Below are positions 1-11,559 of a stretch of 64,000 bases of DNA, piece by piece (position 1 is the stretch's first letter; the number at the start of each line of letters is the position of its first letter). The translations under genes were made by a program, and so were the position numbers. Location: the NCBI GenBank assembly GCA_023375785.1, contig SZWC01004731.1, forward strand, positions 33,152 to 97,151. Direction: 5' to 3'. This DNA comes from Penium margaritaceum. Taxonomy: Eukaryota; Streptophyta; Zygnematophyceae; Desmidiales; Peniaceae. The notes beneath the pieces were generated by a model. That model ran no database searches and was not told the origin of the DNA. It saw nothing but the letters and a program-made list of their open reading frames with translations.

Positions 1-149
1 CGTCTGTTGCTCGTGATGATGCTTGTGGTGGAGCTATGGTGGCTTGCGATGAGGATGGACCTGACAGTATCGACTGGCTTGCCGAGTCACAGATCCGTGT
101 TGTCCGTCGTTGTTCCGAGTCCTCTGCTGAGCGCCCAGCAGAGGCAGAG

Positions 150-765
150 TGTTCTGTGGCACGTTGCTCAGTGTCGACGACTGGTCGTGAGCCGAGTGGC
201 ACCTGGATTATTGACTCTGGGGCCACTCATCACATGACCTGTCGTCGTAGTGACTTCGTTGTGCTGGGTCCCGTTGCGTCTGTTCGGTCTGTTCGCACAC
301 GGTCTGTTCAGTCGTGGCCTGTACAGGGAATTGGGGTTGTGCGGTTTGATGGTCCGTCTGGCCCCTTGTACATTTCTGATGTGCTCTTTGTCCCTGCTCT
401 TGAGCTCAGCCTGCTCTCTGTTCGTGCATGCACCAGGATGGGCCTCACTGTTGAGCACTCTGCTGACTCTGCCACAGTGACTGCTCTTGACACACGTTCC
501 GTTGTGCTTCGTTCCTCTGTTGTTCATGACCTGTATCGTGTGTATCATTGCACTCCCTCTGCTTCTCCTTCCCCTCCCCCTTCTGCGCGAGTGTTTGTCA
601 CTAGTGTTCTCTCCCCGGAACACCAGCGCTTTTTACACCGTCGCCTCTGCCATGTGAGCTCGGACACTGTGTCCAAGCTTATTCGTACTCAACCAGCCCT
701 CGGTCTTGACGCAGCTTCTTTTGAGAAGCCGTCCAAGACCGACTGTCTTTTTTGCGCCTAGGGTA
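150..765 (+). pseudogene. Copia-1a protease and gag-pre-integrase region
   Basis: The retropepsin-type motif DSGATHHM lies at about 213-236. It is the catalytic aspartate of copia proteases, which in this family act as part of the Gag-Pol polyprotein in the virus-like particle. About 130 residues downstream is the gag-pre-integrase motif HRRLCHVSSD, ending in a Cys pair (CLFC) near 750 that belongs to the integrase zinc-binding N-terminus. It sits directly upstream of the integrase core. It is part of a decayed element. Confidence 0.85.
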
Positions 766-767
766 AG

Positions 768-1560
768 ATGCATCACTGCTCTTACCCTGACTCCTCCTCC
801 CGGGCACTGCGCCCACTTGAGTTGGTTCACTCGGACATTCTCGGCCCTCTCCCAGTCGAGTCCCTCTCTGATCGGGGTCGATACGTTCTCACCCTGACTG
901 ATGACTTCACGCGGATGCGGTGGGTCTACAGCCTACGCCACAAGAGCGATGCCGCATTGGCAGTCCGCCTGTGGCTTGTGATGGCTGAGCGTCAGTCTCG
1001 TCACACTCTGCACACATTCCGTTCAGATCGTGGTGGCGAGTTCTTGGGCGAGATGGATGCCTACTTTGCCAAGCACGGTACCTTTCACCAGCTCTCCGCC
1101 CCTGGTACACCACAGCAGAACGGTGTGTCTGAGCGTTGGAACCGCACCATGGAGGATGCGGTTCGTGCTATGCGGTCTGAGTGCGGTCTACCGGAGTCCT
1201 TTACCTTTGAAGGCTTCTCCTACATGACGTGGGTCTGGAACCGCTTGCCGCATGGTCCGCTTCCAGACCATGTCACGCCGTATGAGCTGTGGTTCGGCCA
1301 TCGCGCTGATCTCCGTCTCGCTTGCGTCTGGGGGTCTCTCGCTTGTGTCTGGTACACCGAGGACCAGCAGGGTTCTAAGGTCTCACCTCGGGGACGCATG
1401 TGTGCCTTCCTCGGCATCTCCCCCGGGTCGAAGGCCTGGCGGTTTTGGGACCCTGCTCGCCATCGCATTGTCGAGTCTCGAGATGCTCTCTTCTTTGAGA
1501 CTCTCACCTACCGCGACTTGTCCAGCATTCTGTTGCTGGCCGCCGACCACGTTCCTACCT
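768..1560 (+). pseudogene. Copia-1a integrase region
   Basis: This is an rve-type integrase core, which inserts element cDNA into the host chromosome. The visible catalytic triad is D in VHSDILGP (about 834), D in RSDRGGEF (about 1,026) and E in NGVSERWNRT (about 1,131). The D-to-E spacing is 35 residues, the classic DD35E. Downstream, the copia C-terminal motifs FLGISPGSKAWRFWDP and ESRDALFFE are clear. Part of a decayed element. Confidence 0.9.
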
Positions 1561-1569
1561 GTTTGGCTT

Positions 1570-2130
1570 CCCGGCGGATGGGGGAGACTAGTCCTGCGGA
1601 TGGGTCCGGCCGGGCTTCCTCACCTGCTGACCGGTCTCCGGCTGCTGACGATCCGACCATCGTGGCTGTGGGTCCAGTAGCCTCATCCATACCGTCCGAC
1701 ACACCCAATCCTGTGCCACTTCCTTGTTCCTCACCGGATCCCGTGCGGGCTCCAGTTCCCTTTGACACACCTGATCCCGCACGAGCATCAGTTCCCTCTG
1801 GCACACCTGACCCTATGTCGGTGTCAGACCCTTCTGGCACACTCGATCCCGTACTGGTGCCATTGTCGGTCCCCTCTGGTACACCTGACCCCTTACCAAT
1901 GTCAGTCCCCTCCGTCACACCCACTCCCGTGCATCCACCCATGCCTCTTACGACTTTGGCACAGCAGCCTTCCCCGCAGCCTGAGGCGAGCGCTGCGTCG
2001 AGGTACTCCCGCGAGCCTGGCGGTCGCCTGCGACCATTACCCTCTAGAGCTCAGCGGACTGCTGACCCTGTTCCCAGACAACCAACTCGTAGTGTTTAGA
2101 GTGGCGAGCCCGTCACGAAGGTCCTTGGCC
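1570..2130 (+). other. Pro/Ser/Thr-rich linker between integrase and reverse transcriptase
   Basis: The linker is a run of imperfect 12-16-residue repeats of the form SGTPDPVPV. Nearly the same repeat occurs in the sister copy T at 61,990-62,520, so it belongs to the family and is not chance low complexity. Such linkers are common between integrase and reverse transcriptase in copia elements. No enzymatic motif is visible. Confidence 0.7.
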
Positions 2131-2329
2131 TGAGTGTCCAGGCAGACTACACCGAGATTCACCCAGCATGTCATGTCGGCCACAAGTTGGTCTCTCGAGA
2201 GTTCTTGGTCGCTTGCGACGCCGCAGCCGACCTTGTCACGGTCAGACCGAGTCCGGAGGCGTGTGTCTTCGCCACCCGGAGTGCTCCCTCGACGATGCCT
2301 GATCCAGGCACGTTGAAGGAGGCACTCTC

Positions 2330-3120
2330 AGCTCACGATGCAGACCTGTGGCGTGCTGCTTGTGAGGATGAGCTGAGAGCCATCCGTGAGCACGGTGTCT
2401 ATGAGCTTGTCGACCTCCCGCCTGGGCGGAGGGTTGTACAGGCCAAGTGGGTCTTTCGCAAGAAGGTGAAGCCTGATGGCACACTGGATTGCTACAAGGC
2501 TCGCTTGACGGCCAAGGGGTTCTCGCAGGTTGAGGGAGTGGATTTCACTAACAACTTTGCACCGGTTGGCCGCATGACCACGGCTCGCGCTCTGTTCGGG
2601 GTTGTTGCTCACCACGACTGGGAGCTGCACCAGATGGACGTGAACAACGCGTTCCTCCATGGCACCTTAGAGGAGGAGATCTACATGGTCCAACCACCTG
2701 GGTTCGAGGTCGGTGATAAGGTATGGCGCTTGTGCAAGGCCTTGTACGGCCTGAAACAGTCACCCAGGTGCTAGAACTTGGAGATCACTGGTACACTGAC
2801 ACGTGCCGGTTACGTACAGAGTGACGCTGACCCATCCCTCTTTCTCAGACGGACAGCTAACAGCTTCACTGCCATCCTGGTCTACGTGGACGACCTCCTG
2901 ATTGCGTCTCCTTCTATGGAGGCCGTGAAGGAGGCCAAGGCAGTTCTCCAGGATGCCTACAGGATGAAGGACCTTGGTCCTACAGCTGTGTTTCTCGGGA
3001 TGGAGATCGTGCGTGATCCCCAGCGATGGACACTCTTGTTACACCAGGCACGTTACGCCCATGTTGTGGGGGAGCGGTTTGCTGACCTCTTGGATGCAGT
3101 TCCTACAGCTTCCACCCCCA
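2330..3120 (+). pseudogene. Copia-1a reverse transcriptase region
   Basis: This is a copia-type RVT_2 domain, with KWVFRKK, YKARLTAKGFSQ, the first catalytic block QMDVNNAFLHG (about 2,632) and the active-site YVDDLL (about 2,883). LYGLKQSPRC lies between them. It copies element RNA into cDNA inside the particle. Part of a decayed element with a small number of breaks. Confidence 0.9.
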
Positions 3121-3179
3121 TCACACCTGACGGGAAGGATGCTCTGAAGGTGGATGATCCCACAGACCTGGGGGAGACA

Positions 3180-3866
3180 GTGGACGTGACCCTGTACTTG
3201 TGCCTGATCGGCTCCTTGATGTACTTGGCCACTACCACACGACCCGACATTACCTTTGCCGTCAACCTCCTTGCACAGTTTTCACAGTGTCCTCGGGCGA
3301 GAGCCCTTCATGCTGTTGTGCGAGTGGTGCGGTACGTTGTGTCCACACTGTACCTCGGACGCTGCTTTCGACGGCTGTGTTTGGTAGTAGTCGACGGCTA
3401 CACAGACAGCGACTGGGCGTGGAGTCCTGATGGGCACAGCCGGACAGGCTACGTATTCCTGCTTGGTGGCACCGTTGTGTCGTGGCGCAGTGGCAAGTAG
3501 GGTTGTATCACACGTAGCTCATCAGAGGCTGAGTATGTTTCTCTGGGGGCTAGGGCTGCTGAGGCGGTGTGGCTGCAGTGTCTGTTTCGTGAGTTACGTC
3601 AATCTGTGCCCTGCATTGTTCTGCGCTATGACAACTAGAGTGCTCTTGCCATCGCAGACAACTCTGGTGTGTTTCATGCACGCACGAAGCACATTGCTGT
3701 TGAGCATCACTTTATGCGTGATCTTGTGGAGCGACAGGTGATCTCTGTCATCTGGGTCGGCACGGACATGCAGCGGGCTGAATTCTTGACCAAGGCGCTT
3801 GCGCGTGGGAAGTTCATGGTGGCCATTTGTTCTGTCGGGCTACGCCCCTTGCCTGAGAGTGGCTGA
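3180..3866 (+). pseudogene. Copia-1a RNase H region
   Basis: The thumb/connection motif IGSLMYLATTTRPDI is followed by the RNase H landmark YTDSDWAWSPDGHSRTGYVF and the C-terminal copia signature HARTKHIAVEHHF and AEFLTKAL. RNase H removes the RNA strand during reverse transcription. The last 160 bases match the minus strand of 50,110-50,269 closely, which ties this copy to element T. Confidence 0.88.
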
Positions 3867-3876
3867 GAGTGGGGTG

Positions 3877-4260
3877 TGTGAGCATGGACTGTTGTACATC
3901 TAGTTGTGCACATGTGTCAGTTCTGCACGCGTATGGACATGCGTACCATCGGGTCATGGGGCAGTGTTGTGATGTGAGCTGTTTCCGTCCGTTTGTATAG
4001 CTTACTGTGACCACTCGGCCGTGTCCATGCTCGTGCAGATCCCTGATGCGGACCCAGCTGGCGCCGGAGCACTGATGGTTGGTGGATTCACCCGCCAGCA
4101 GCCACTAGGCGGTTGCCATGACGTCCCGGGTGCTTGCTGGGGTACTCTTCAGTTTTTCTGTAGACGCTAGAGTTTTCTCGGTGGACAGGCTCTTGAGGCC
4201 GATTTGCATGACTTGTGACTGTTGTCCCTAGCCAAACCCTTGCCGCTACGTGCACAACTT
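3877..4260 (+). repeat. Probable 3' LTR of copia-1a
   Basis: It follows RNase H directly after a purine-rich tract (GAGAGTGGGG). It aligns over several hundred bases with the minus strand of about 49,765-50,108 in element T, including the shared stretch GACCACTCGGCCGTGTCCAT. The 5' LTR is not in the window, so the exact ends are inferred. The right end is set by the start of unrelated LINE-like sequence. Confidence 0.6.
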
Positions 4261-4424
4261 GTGACTGTCGTCACCGTCTGATTAGGCACTGACGCCTGGT
4301 CAACGGGAGTGTGTCTAGGAAGCTTCTATGCATCTTCTCAATAGGTTTGATTCGGTGATGGCAAGGAGGAGGAGAATGGACAAGTGGGAATGTGAGGCCT
4401 AGTTGGGAGAGTGAGTGGAGTGCC
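4261..4424 (-). pseudogene. C-terminal end of a LINE-like reading frame (part 2)
   Basis: On the minus strand an open frame runs from the element C duplication to a stop near 4,271, ending in DTLPLTRRQCLIRR. With C and one copy of its GGTTG duplication set aside, this frame is continuous with the open frame ending at 17,905. C therefore landed in a pre-existing coding-like sequence. I infer a non-LTR retrotransposon from the other half. A host gene fragment is possible. Confidence 0.45.
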
Positions 4425-4429
4425 GGTTG
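4425..4429. repeat. Target-site duplication GGTTG of element C (left copy)
   Basis: GGTTG here is matched by GGTTG at 17,905-17,909, immediately outside the two LTRs of element C. Five bases is the usual length for copia integration. Confidence 0.8.
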
Positions 4430-4949
4430 TGTAGGTAGGGAAGAGCAGAGCAGTGAGGGTGTGACGCAAGTAGAAGTGTAACCCTTGAGGATGGCAAGAC
4501 GCCATGGATTGTAGACGCGCAAGTAGGGTTTTGCCAAGCACTCAAAGTTAGTCACAGCAACGCGAAGTGTAACGCAACGGGGTGTGAAGCACGTGAAGCA
4601 GGCGAGCGAGTGGCGAGCTCACTCTCGCTCTAAGCTCCACCCTCAGCCAAGCTGAGGTCGAACCATGCCCCCCCCCCCTTTTCCAAATTTCTTGTGCCCA
4701 CATCACATGCAATGTATCAGTCACGGGCACAAAACCCAAGTGCTTCCCAAACTAGCACAAAGTGTGCATGTGACCAGAAAGAAACAACGATGTTATGTGG
4801 CCGATATTCCCACGGCCAATGGCCATGGCTTGGTGACGGCGGGCGTGCTGGCTGCAGTATCTCGCCTCCTTCAGTCACCTGCGTCCGTAACGTGTGAGAT
4901 GTGCAACGAGGCCATAGGTCTCTGCACGTCTGTGACGCAGAAACCAGCA
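4430..4949 (-). repeat. 3' LTR of element C
   Basis: It reads TGCTGG...TACA on the minus strand and aligns along its whole length with 17,407-17,904. A purine tract (CATGGGGGAG, minus strand) lies immediately upstream at about 4,950-4,959, as expected of a plus-strand primer. Confidence 0.88.
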
Positions 4950-5049
4950 CTCCCCCATGACCCACAGCCGAAGTACTACACACATTCACACAGACGTCAC
5001 AATATATGACTAGCATGACTGTGCACATGTACGCACGTTCACGGGGACT

Positions 5050-5720
5050 CAACCAGGCACATCATGGGAGCACAACAACCCAACAGCATGGACTGCAGCC
5101 TTGACGACGTTGCTACTAAGTGCCTTTGTGAGGAAGTCAGCTCTCTGCTTTTGTGTGTCCACCCAGACGATGTGGACGTCACCTGCAGCCACTCTCTCAT
5201 GCACAAAATGATGCTCCACATTGATGTGCTTAGTGCGTGTGTGATGCATGCCGTCGTGCTCAACAATGGCGTTGGTGCTTTGATTGTCGCAACGTAGAGT
5301 GATGTAGCGAATGGGAATGCACAGCTGCTGCAAGAGGCGACACAACTAGATGCTTTCACATGTGCCAGCGCCAAGAGCAACATACTCAGCCTTGCTAGAG
5401 CTGCAAGCAACACAGTCCTGTTTGCCACTCTTCCACGACACAGCAGTCCCCCCAACTAGGAAGATGTAACTAGTGCGGCTATGAGCGTCGGCGTCATGTG
5501 CCTAGTCATTGTCTATGTACACGTCGACTACGACTGAGGGCTGTGCACGATAGCATAGGCCAGTGCGAGCAGTGGATAGAGCACACCTGACGACGCGCAA
5601 TGCGGCCTCCAAATGTCGTGCTCTCAAGCACTGTCAGAACTGTGCCATGAAGTTGACGGTGAAGGCAACGTCTGCTGTGGTCGTTGTCGCCAGGTACATG
5701 AGGGAGCCGATCACACAAAG
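5050..5720 (-). pseudogene. Element C RNase H region
   Basis: The C-terminal copia signature HTRTKHINVEHHFVHERV and ADFLTKALSS is plain, as are upstream RNase H pieces. The same wording (HININHHFVHEH, EFLTKGL) recurs at 49,008-49,220 in copia-2b, which defines family 2. Decayed. Confidence 0.8.
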
Positions 5721-5759
5721 GAAATCCGTCACATCGACTGACTCCCCCAGTTTTGTTAC

Positions 5760-6540
5760 ATCCAGTGTTTTCAGCAGCCTTTGTCTAGCTAGAGTCATCG
5801 GAGTCGACGCTGCGGGCACCGTCTCGAGAAGTGAGGAGAAGCGCTCTACCAGACTGCGGACGTAAGCACCTTGGTGGACATGGAGAATGAGATGAGTGCG
5901 ATCTTGCTCCAGCTCCATGCCCAGAAAGACACGAGCAGGTCCTAGGTCTTTCATTAGAGGGGAGGGGTGACTTCACAGTCTTCACAGCCTCCTGACTGGG
6001 TGACGCGATCCGCAGGTCATCAACATACACAAGGACAGCCACGAAGGGAGTCTTAGGTAGGGTGACAAAGTGAGGAATCCATTGTACTCCGTTGGTAGTT
6101 GCCTTCTCAAGTATGGAGGTGATCTCTTGGTTCCAACACCAAGGTGACTGCTTCAGGCCATAGAGAGCCTTCCGCAGACGCTAGACTCTGCTAGTGCCAT
6201 TGGAGAACCCGAGGGGTTGAATCATGTAGATCTCCTAGTCTAACTGCCCATGGAGTAATGTATTGTTAACATCCATCTGCTCCAACTCCCAGTCGTGCTC
6301 GGCGACAAGACTGAGTAGGGCGCGAAAAGTGGTGTAGAGACCAACTGGCGCGAACGTCTCGTCAAAGTCAACACCTGTGACCTGGGAAAATCCCTTCGCT
6401 GTGAGGCGAGCCTTGTACTTGTCCAGTATTCCGTCGGGCTTGTACTTGCGCTTGAAGACCCATCGCGCATCAATGGCTTTGCACCCTGGGAGCAGGTCAA
6501 CCAGCTCGTAAACTCCATGGTCGTCTGAGGCCTTCAACTC
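5760..6540 (-). pseudogene. Element C reverse transcriptase region
   Basis: On the minus strand the motifs run WVFKRKYKPDG, YKARLTAKGFSQVTGVDF, QMDVNN, the active-site YVDDL near 6,020, and MKDLGPARVFLGMELE. This is an RVT_2 copia reverse transcriptase, decayed at several points. Confidence 0.85.
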
Positions 6541-6599
6541 ATCGCACCGCTGCTTCCCACTACTGTGCATCCGGAGCTGAGCGTACCTGACGAGCAGTA

Positions 6600-7470
6600 G
6601 ACGGCTCTGGGGACAGGGACGCAGAGCCGGTAAAGGCATGACACTCGGCGACGGTCGCAGTAGCCGCTGCAGCCACCGCCCGAGTGTGCTCGAAGATGAG
6701 CTACGCGTAGCCCAACGCAGAACTGGGATGGACAACACGAGTGGATAGACCAAGCGCATCCATGCATGGCGGCACGATGGGAGACTTTGCGGGTGCCAGA
6801 GGTGACTGAGCGAGCACGACCAGAGACTGAGGGGTTTGGGACCGCGATGGACGACCGGACGGTGCAGTGACGCTAGAGATGCGATGCGGGAGCGCACGCA
6901 GACGTCCGTCAGAGACGAAGGGTGAGATAGGGGCAAGTCGAGTGGTCTTTGAGGACACTAAGGCGTCTAGAGCCACCTGGTCTAGTGATACAGCAGGGAC
7001 ATCGGGACTCGAGGATGGGGAGCTGGCGGACGGCGACAATGACGTAGAGGCGGATGAGGACGTGACCGGAGCGGTCGGTGGCCTGGAAGAGCTAGACGAC
7101 AAAGATGCGTTGACGGACGGGGTCCCAGAACCGCCAAGCCTTAGACTGGGCCGAGACACCCAAGAACAGACACAGAAAAACCTAAGCAAGCCAGGATTCC
7201 ACTGTATGACAGATTTGACTCTTGTGCCGAAGAGCAAAGACCCAACAAAAGTGAGAACAATCATCCGTGAGGCAAAAGACATAGCGACTGACATCACCAA
7301 GGAGACAATGGGAAAGGGGACCCATGACGTCGGCGTGCACACGATCAAGAGGAAAATGGGATTGGGATTCGGAGTCTGCGAAGGGAGAGCGATGCATCTT
7401 GCCTTGAGGACAATCGAGGAAGTCAGAGGGAGAGGGAGCATGAAAAGTAGAAGGGAAGAGTCCCAAAGCA
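6600..7470 (-). pseudogene. Element C integrase remnants and Ser/Pro linker
   Basis: The integrase N-terminal part (RVHADVMGPLSH, YVFCLTDDCSHFCWVF) lies at about 7,190-7,400. The C-terminal piece SKAWRFWDPV follows at about 7,120, then a Ser/Pro/Ala-rich linker at about 6,900-7,100. The integrase is incomplete. Confidence 0.75.
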
Positions 7471-7960
7471 GGCTAGAGGCATAGCATGCTAGAGATAACG
7501 TCAGTGTAAACATGCGCAAGACGGCGATGCAGCAGATGAACAAGAGAAGGAGAGAGAGAGAAGGGGCAGTGCCAACTGAGGCAGAAGAAGGGCCGAAGAG
7601 GGGAACATGGTAGAGTTTGTCACATTTCACGCCACGCAGGACAACACAACCAAAAGTGCAAAGACGCACTGTGCCAATACCTCGACTAGCAGCGAAGTCC
7701 ATGTGTTGAACATTAAGGGAGGACACCGACAGCAGGCTAAGTTCCAAAGAAGGGACAAACAACACGTCGGGAAGGTATACAACATCACTGGGACCAACAA
7801 AAACGAACGACGCCAACACCTTGGACGCGGAGTAAGTGACCAGACCCAATGCGGACAAAGCGGACAGCACCAGCAGGGCCGAGGGAGGCAAACGAGGAGC
7901 AGGCAGATGTCATGTGGTTAATGGCCCCCGAATCCAAGATCTAGAGGCCACCTTACGCAC
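7471..7960 (-). pseudogene. Element C protease and gag-pre-integrase remnants
   Basis: The stretch SDVVYLPDVLFVPSLELSLL matches the copia protease C-terminal half (compare LYISDVLFVPALELSLLS in copia-1a). The protease active-site neighbourhood lies near 7,910-7,960. Decayed. Confidence 0.7.
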
Positions 7961-8189
7961 AAGCAGGGGGAAGAACGCTACCCGTTGCTCCAGTGCCGAC
8001 AAGACAAGGAGAGGAGGCACAGGCAGCAAGACAACGTGAGAGAAGGGCTGACTGCCAATGCTGAATCCAAGGAACGGAGGGAGGCAACGACCCATGCACA
8101 TGACCCGACGGTGGACCACAAAGGAAAACATTAGTTTGACATGTAGGACCACTGGCCAGGGGAGAAGCACCCTCACCTCCTTGATCCTA

Positions 8190-9720
8190 AAGGCGAAGGA
8201 GCTGAAGCATAGACTGCTCCAGCTGGTGCTCGCCGTCACCTGCGACAGACGCTGAAGACGCCGTAGTTGCGGCGCCAGAGGGAGGAGGGAGCCACGCCGG
8301 GGCGGTGTAGCTGGACGATGGCAGAGCAACGTAGGGTGGAGCACCATAAGGGGGCGGCCAGCCCCAAGGGTAAGGGACCACGGGAGGCCCGGAGGGAACC
8401 CCAGTGGTGGCATAAGTCAGAGCGAAGGACCGAGGTGACGACGATGAGGAGGGTGAGCTGGACGAAGACATGGTTGCAGCAGAGGTACCAGCAGTATGAG
8501 CCCAGTGGGCGCGCATCGCACAAGCAAGATGAAGGTCGTAAGGGGGAGCGGGGCATGCATGCGCCAAGTGGTCAGGAGAGCCGCAATTCCAGCAGGTCAT
8601 AGCACCAGGGACACATGAAGCGAAGGTAGTGGCTTTCTCCTTGTCCCTCCGCCCCCCCGTGCCCCGGCCATGACCCTGAGAGGCAAGAGCAGTGGTGATG
8701 GAGCTGGTCGAGGAGGAGGAAGAGGAGGACGATGAGGAAGCAGTCGAGGGAGCTGTAGCAGTGGTAGGGGCTGCAACGCCAGTGATTGTGGAGCGATGGA
8801 GCCGCTTGTTCTGAAGGCTGGTCCACCACGTGGCAAGGCGCTCGGCGCTGAAGTCCCAGAGGGCACCAACTCCTGGAGGCGAATATGCAGGGACAGGCTA
8901 GGAGGCAAGGCACTGGAGCTCGTCGGCTTTGACGTTGGGAAGAAGGTCGGAGAGCTCAGGGATGAGCCAGTTGACCATGGTGAGGACAGCGGATAGTTGC
9001 ACAGGGGCAGCATCACCGAGCTCACGAAGGAGCTTGAGGCCGCGGGCGTAGTAGGCATTGGCGGTCTTGTCAGCACGCATCAGTAACGTGTTAAAATGCA
9101 CAGTGAGAGCACTCTGTGCACACTGACCGGTGATGGTGGTGCGGCAACGCAGCATAGCATAGGCACCCACAGGATCATCATCGCAACCAGCAGTGGGATC
9201 GGCGTTGAACGTGCCAACGTCATCCACAAGGTGCTCAGGTGCAGCGGGAGTAAGGGTGCGGACAGCACGAGCGGCTTCAATAGGAGCAGGGACAGAAGGT
9301 GGGTAAGCGGTGGGATCAGGGGGGAAGTAGTACTCCCAGAGTCGCTCACCCTCAGCCCAGGTGCTGAATCGCACCTCCCAAGATGAGAATGCAAGACCTG
9401 GGGAGAGGACATGAGGTTGCGAGAAAAAGTCATGCTGGCGTGTTGCAGGGGTAGCGACAGCAGAAGCAGCGGCGGTACTGGTGCCAGCAGCAGTGACGGC
9501 ACAGGAGGCGCCAGAGCCAGAATTGGCCGTACCGCCAGTAGCAGCGGAGACAGACGTGACTGGCAGACGCTTGAGGACAATGGCAACAACCTCATCAGCG
9601 AAGGCTGCATGATTGTCCTCATGCAGCTTGAGGCAATCCTCAGCTTTACACTGGGCCTCAAGCACGCGAGTAAGCTGATGCTGGAGGTCCGCGATGACAA
9701 ACTCATCGTTACCCGACATG
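8190..9720 (-). pseudogene. Element C gag region with zinc knuckle
   Basis: The minus-strand frame starting near 9,718 (MSGNDEFVIADLQHQLTRVL) has a coiled, charged N-terminus. A helical gag-like part with RTLTPAAPEHLVDDVG and a Ser/Pro-rich tail follow. A CCHC zinc knuckle, CWNCGSPDHLAHAC, lies at about 8,553-8,594. Gag forms the virus-like particle and binds element RNA. Decayed. Confidence 0.7.
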
Positions 9721-9894
9721 GTAACGAGAGAGGGGCTGTGCCAAAAATATTTTAGCAGAGTTTCCCCATCCAAGTGGGCGTGGAAAAATGGGAAGAGCTT
9801 TAAGCACGTGTGAGAAGCATTGCAAGGCAACTCCCAACCCTAAACCCAGGAGAGAGGTACAAAAGAAAATTTCAGGTGCCACCAAGGTGTGGCA

Positions 9895-10354
9895 TCAAGC
9901 TGCAGGAGGATGAAAGAGATGGAACAAGGGTGGAGAGGCAATAGTAGCAGCAACAGAGAAGATGGAAACAACAGTAACGGCTGGCACGATGAGGGCAAGA
10001 GCACCAGGCGCTGTCACTACACCGAGAGTGGTGACGGCTGCAGCAACGGAAATAGCAGCTGTGGCTGAATGGAAGGCAGCTGATGGAGAGAAAGAAGCGG
10101 CCACAACAGCCAAGGTAGTGGAGGTCCGTATGGTTGCAGCGGCTATGGCGGCAGATGTTGCAGCATCTGTGGTGTTGGAGGCGATGGCAGCTACGGCAGC
10201 AGACACGTGGGTACCAATGTCAGCGGCTATAGCGGCAGTGGGGCCGATGATGGAAGCAAGCTCAGTGTAAGATTTGGTACCACGCCCAACAGTAGTTGAT
10301 GCAGGTGCCCTAACCACCCTAGCCGCCCTAGCCACTACCGCGAAGGTCGCTGCT
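9895..10354 (-). other. Ala-codon-rich leader of element C (left of D)
   Basis: On the minus strand this is a run of GCN-like triplets, giving Ala/Thr/Val-rich nonsense such as AAIAAATIRTSTT. The same texture continues on the far side of element D at about 16,750-17,160, so the tract belonged to C before D arrived. I read it as low-complexity leader and not as a gene. Confidence 0.5.
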
Positions 10355-10359
10355 ATGGC
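10355..10359. repeat. Target-site duplication ATGGC of element D (left copy)
   Basis: ATGGC at 10,355-10,359 is matched by ATGGC at 16,468-16,472, directly outside the D LTRs. Confidence 0.85.
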
Positions 10360-10880
10360 TGAGAAGACTCATGCGAATCCAATGGGACCGGTCTTGCTTC
10401 AAATGGTTAAGTATCTGGGAAGTTAGGTCCGGGTTTACCTAGCAGCCATGGATCCCAGGCCAGCAGCTAGCACAACGACAGACACGAGTTGTACGGGTGA
10501 GTCTCGCTAATTGAGCTCACCCATCAGGCCGGCGAGCGGAGCTCGCCGGCACTCACCAACCATCGAGGGAAAAATGCCACTGGAGGTCACAATCAACACA
10601 CTAACCTAGCCTGGAGTTTGGAACCTAACTAGGCACTAGATCCCAGGTAAGCACAAAGTATGTCAAAAAGTGGTATGTCGGATAAAAATTCCTAGTTTGT
10701 TAAGTGGAGCTGCTGCACTACAGAGAGGAGGGAGGCGAGCACGTGATGGGCAGCCGATGATGTCGCCCTTCCATTGGTGGCGGGTGCACTCACTGTGCGT
10801 CGCCATCACTCTCTGCTTCAGCAGGCCCTGCGCACTCATGGCCACAACAGAGGGAAAGTATATGCAGGAGAGACTTAACA
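10360..10880 (-). repeat. 3' LTR of element D
   Basis: It pairs with 15,933-16,467 along its length; the 14-bp length difference is one small indel patch. It contains a perfect 10-bp stem with a 3-base loop at 10,528-10,550 (GCCGGCGAGC, loop GGA). The stem is also perfect in the other LTR. Confidence 0.92.
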
Positions 10881-10884
10881 CGTC

Positions 10885-11540
10885 CCCTTGGACATGAGTG
10901 CGGCAGATGTGCAGCCTAGCTGGTGAAGCTGGTGATGGAGAGAGGGTGAAGAAAGGGCCTTGGTCAGGAAGTCGGCAAGTTGCTCTTCCCCCTTGATAGA
11001 GCAGACTTGCACTGCACCTGCCTCAACCGCTTCTCGGACAAAGTGATGTTCAACACTGATATACTTCGTGCGTGTGTGCAGCACACCATCATTCGCAGCA
11101 ATGCGGCGCGCTGCTGAGTTGTCACACTGAAGTGGCACTGCAGGCACATGCATTCCCAACTCTTTAAGTAATCGCCCCAACCAAATGCCCTCACACGCGG
11201 CCTCATCCAGTTCCATGTACTCTGCTTCAGCCACGCTGCATGCCACATAGGACTGCTTTACACTACGCCATGACACTACAGTGCCCCACACACGAAACAC
11301 ATACCCGCCCCGGCTGCGCGCCTTTCTCTCATGTGCGTAGTCGCCGTCACAATACCCATCCAAGAGTGAACTTGATGATGGGGCAAAAACGAGGCCAGTG
11401 CCAGCAGTGTCCAGGACATACGGAAGCAATTTCAACAAGGCTTTGTGATGTGTGCTGCGTGGCTGCTGACCAAACTGGGCCAATACATTGACAGCGCATG
11501 ATATGTCAGGACGTGTAGTGGATGCGAGATATGACAAGCT
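10885..11540 (-). pseudogene. Element D RNase H region
   Basis: Minus-strand motifs are YLASTTRPDISCAVNVLAQF, a DGYCDGDYAHERKARSRGGY block, SVAEAEYMELDEA with its catalytic-type acidic residues, HTRTKYISVEHHF and ADFLTKAL. Together they are the full copia RNase H signature. Confidence 0.88.
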
Positions 11541-11559
11541 ACCAGTGATCTGTCAGTAC

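Larger units (their letters stand above)
1..4260 (+). mobile_element. Ty1/copia element, family 1, copy a (cut by window edge)
   Basis: The parts run in copia order on the plus strand: aspartic protease, gag-pre-integrase, integrase, Pro/Ser-rich linker, reverse transcriptase, RNase H, then a 3' LTR. Integrase before reverse transcriptase is diagnostic of Ty1/copia. Gag and the 5' LTR lie outside the window. It is a fossil with about four or five breaks in pol. The same family recurs on the minus strand at 49,405-63,505 (element T), with matching protein and a matching junction between RNase H and LTR. The right end is where LTR similarity to T fades and the LINE-like frame begins, so it is good to within a few tens of bases. 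Confidence 0.9.

Noticed and set aside
9895-10335. Minus-strand Ala-rich frame of 146 codons
   Set aside because: Low-complexity triplets are open in several frames on both strands; there is no start context or domain, and it is part of the leader of element C.
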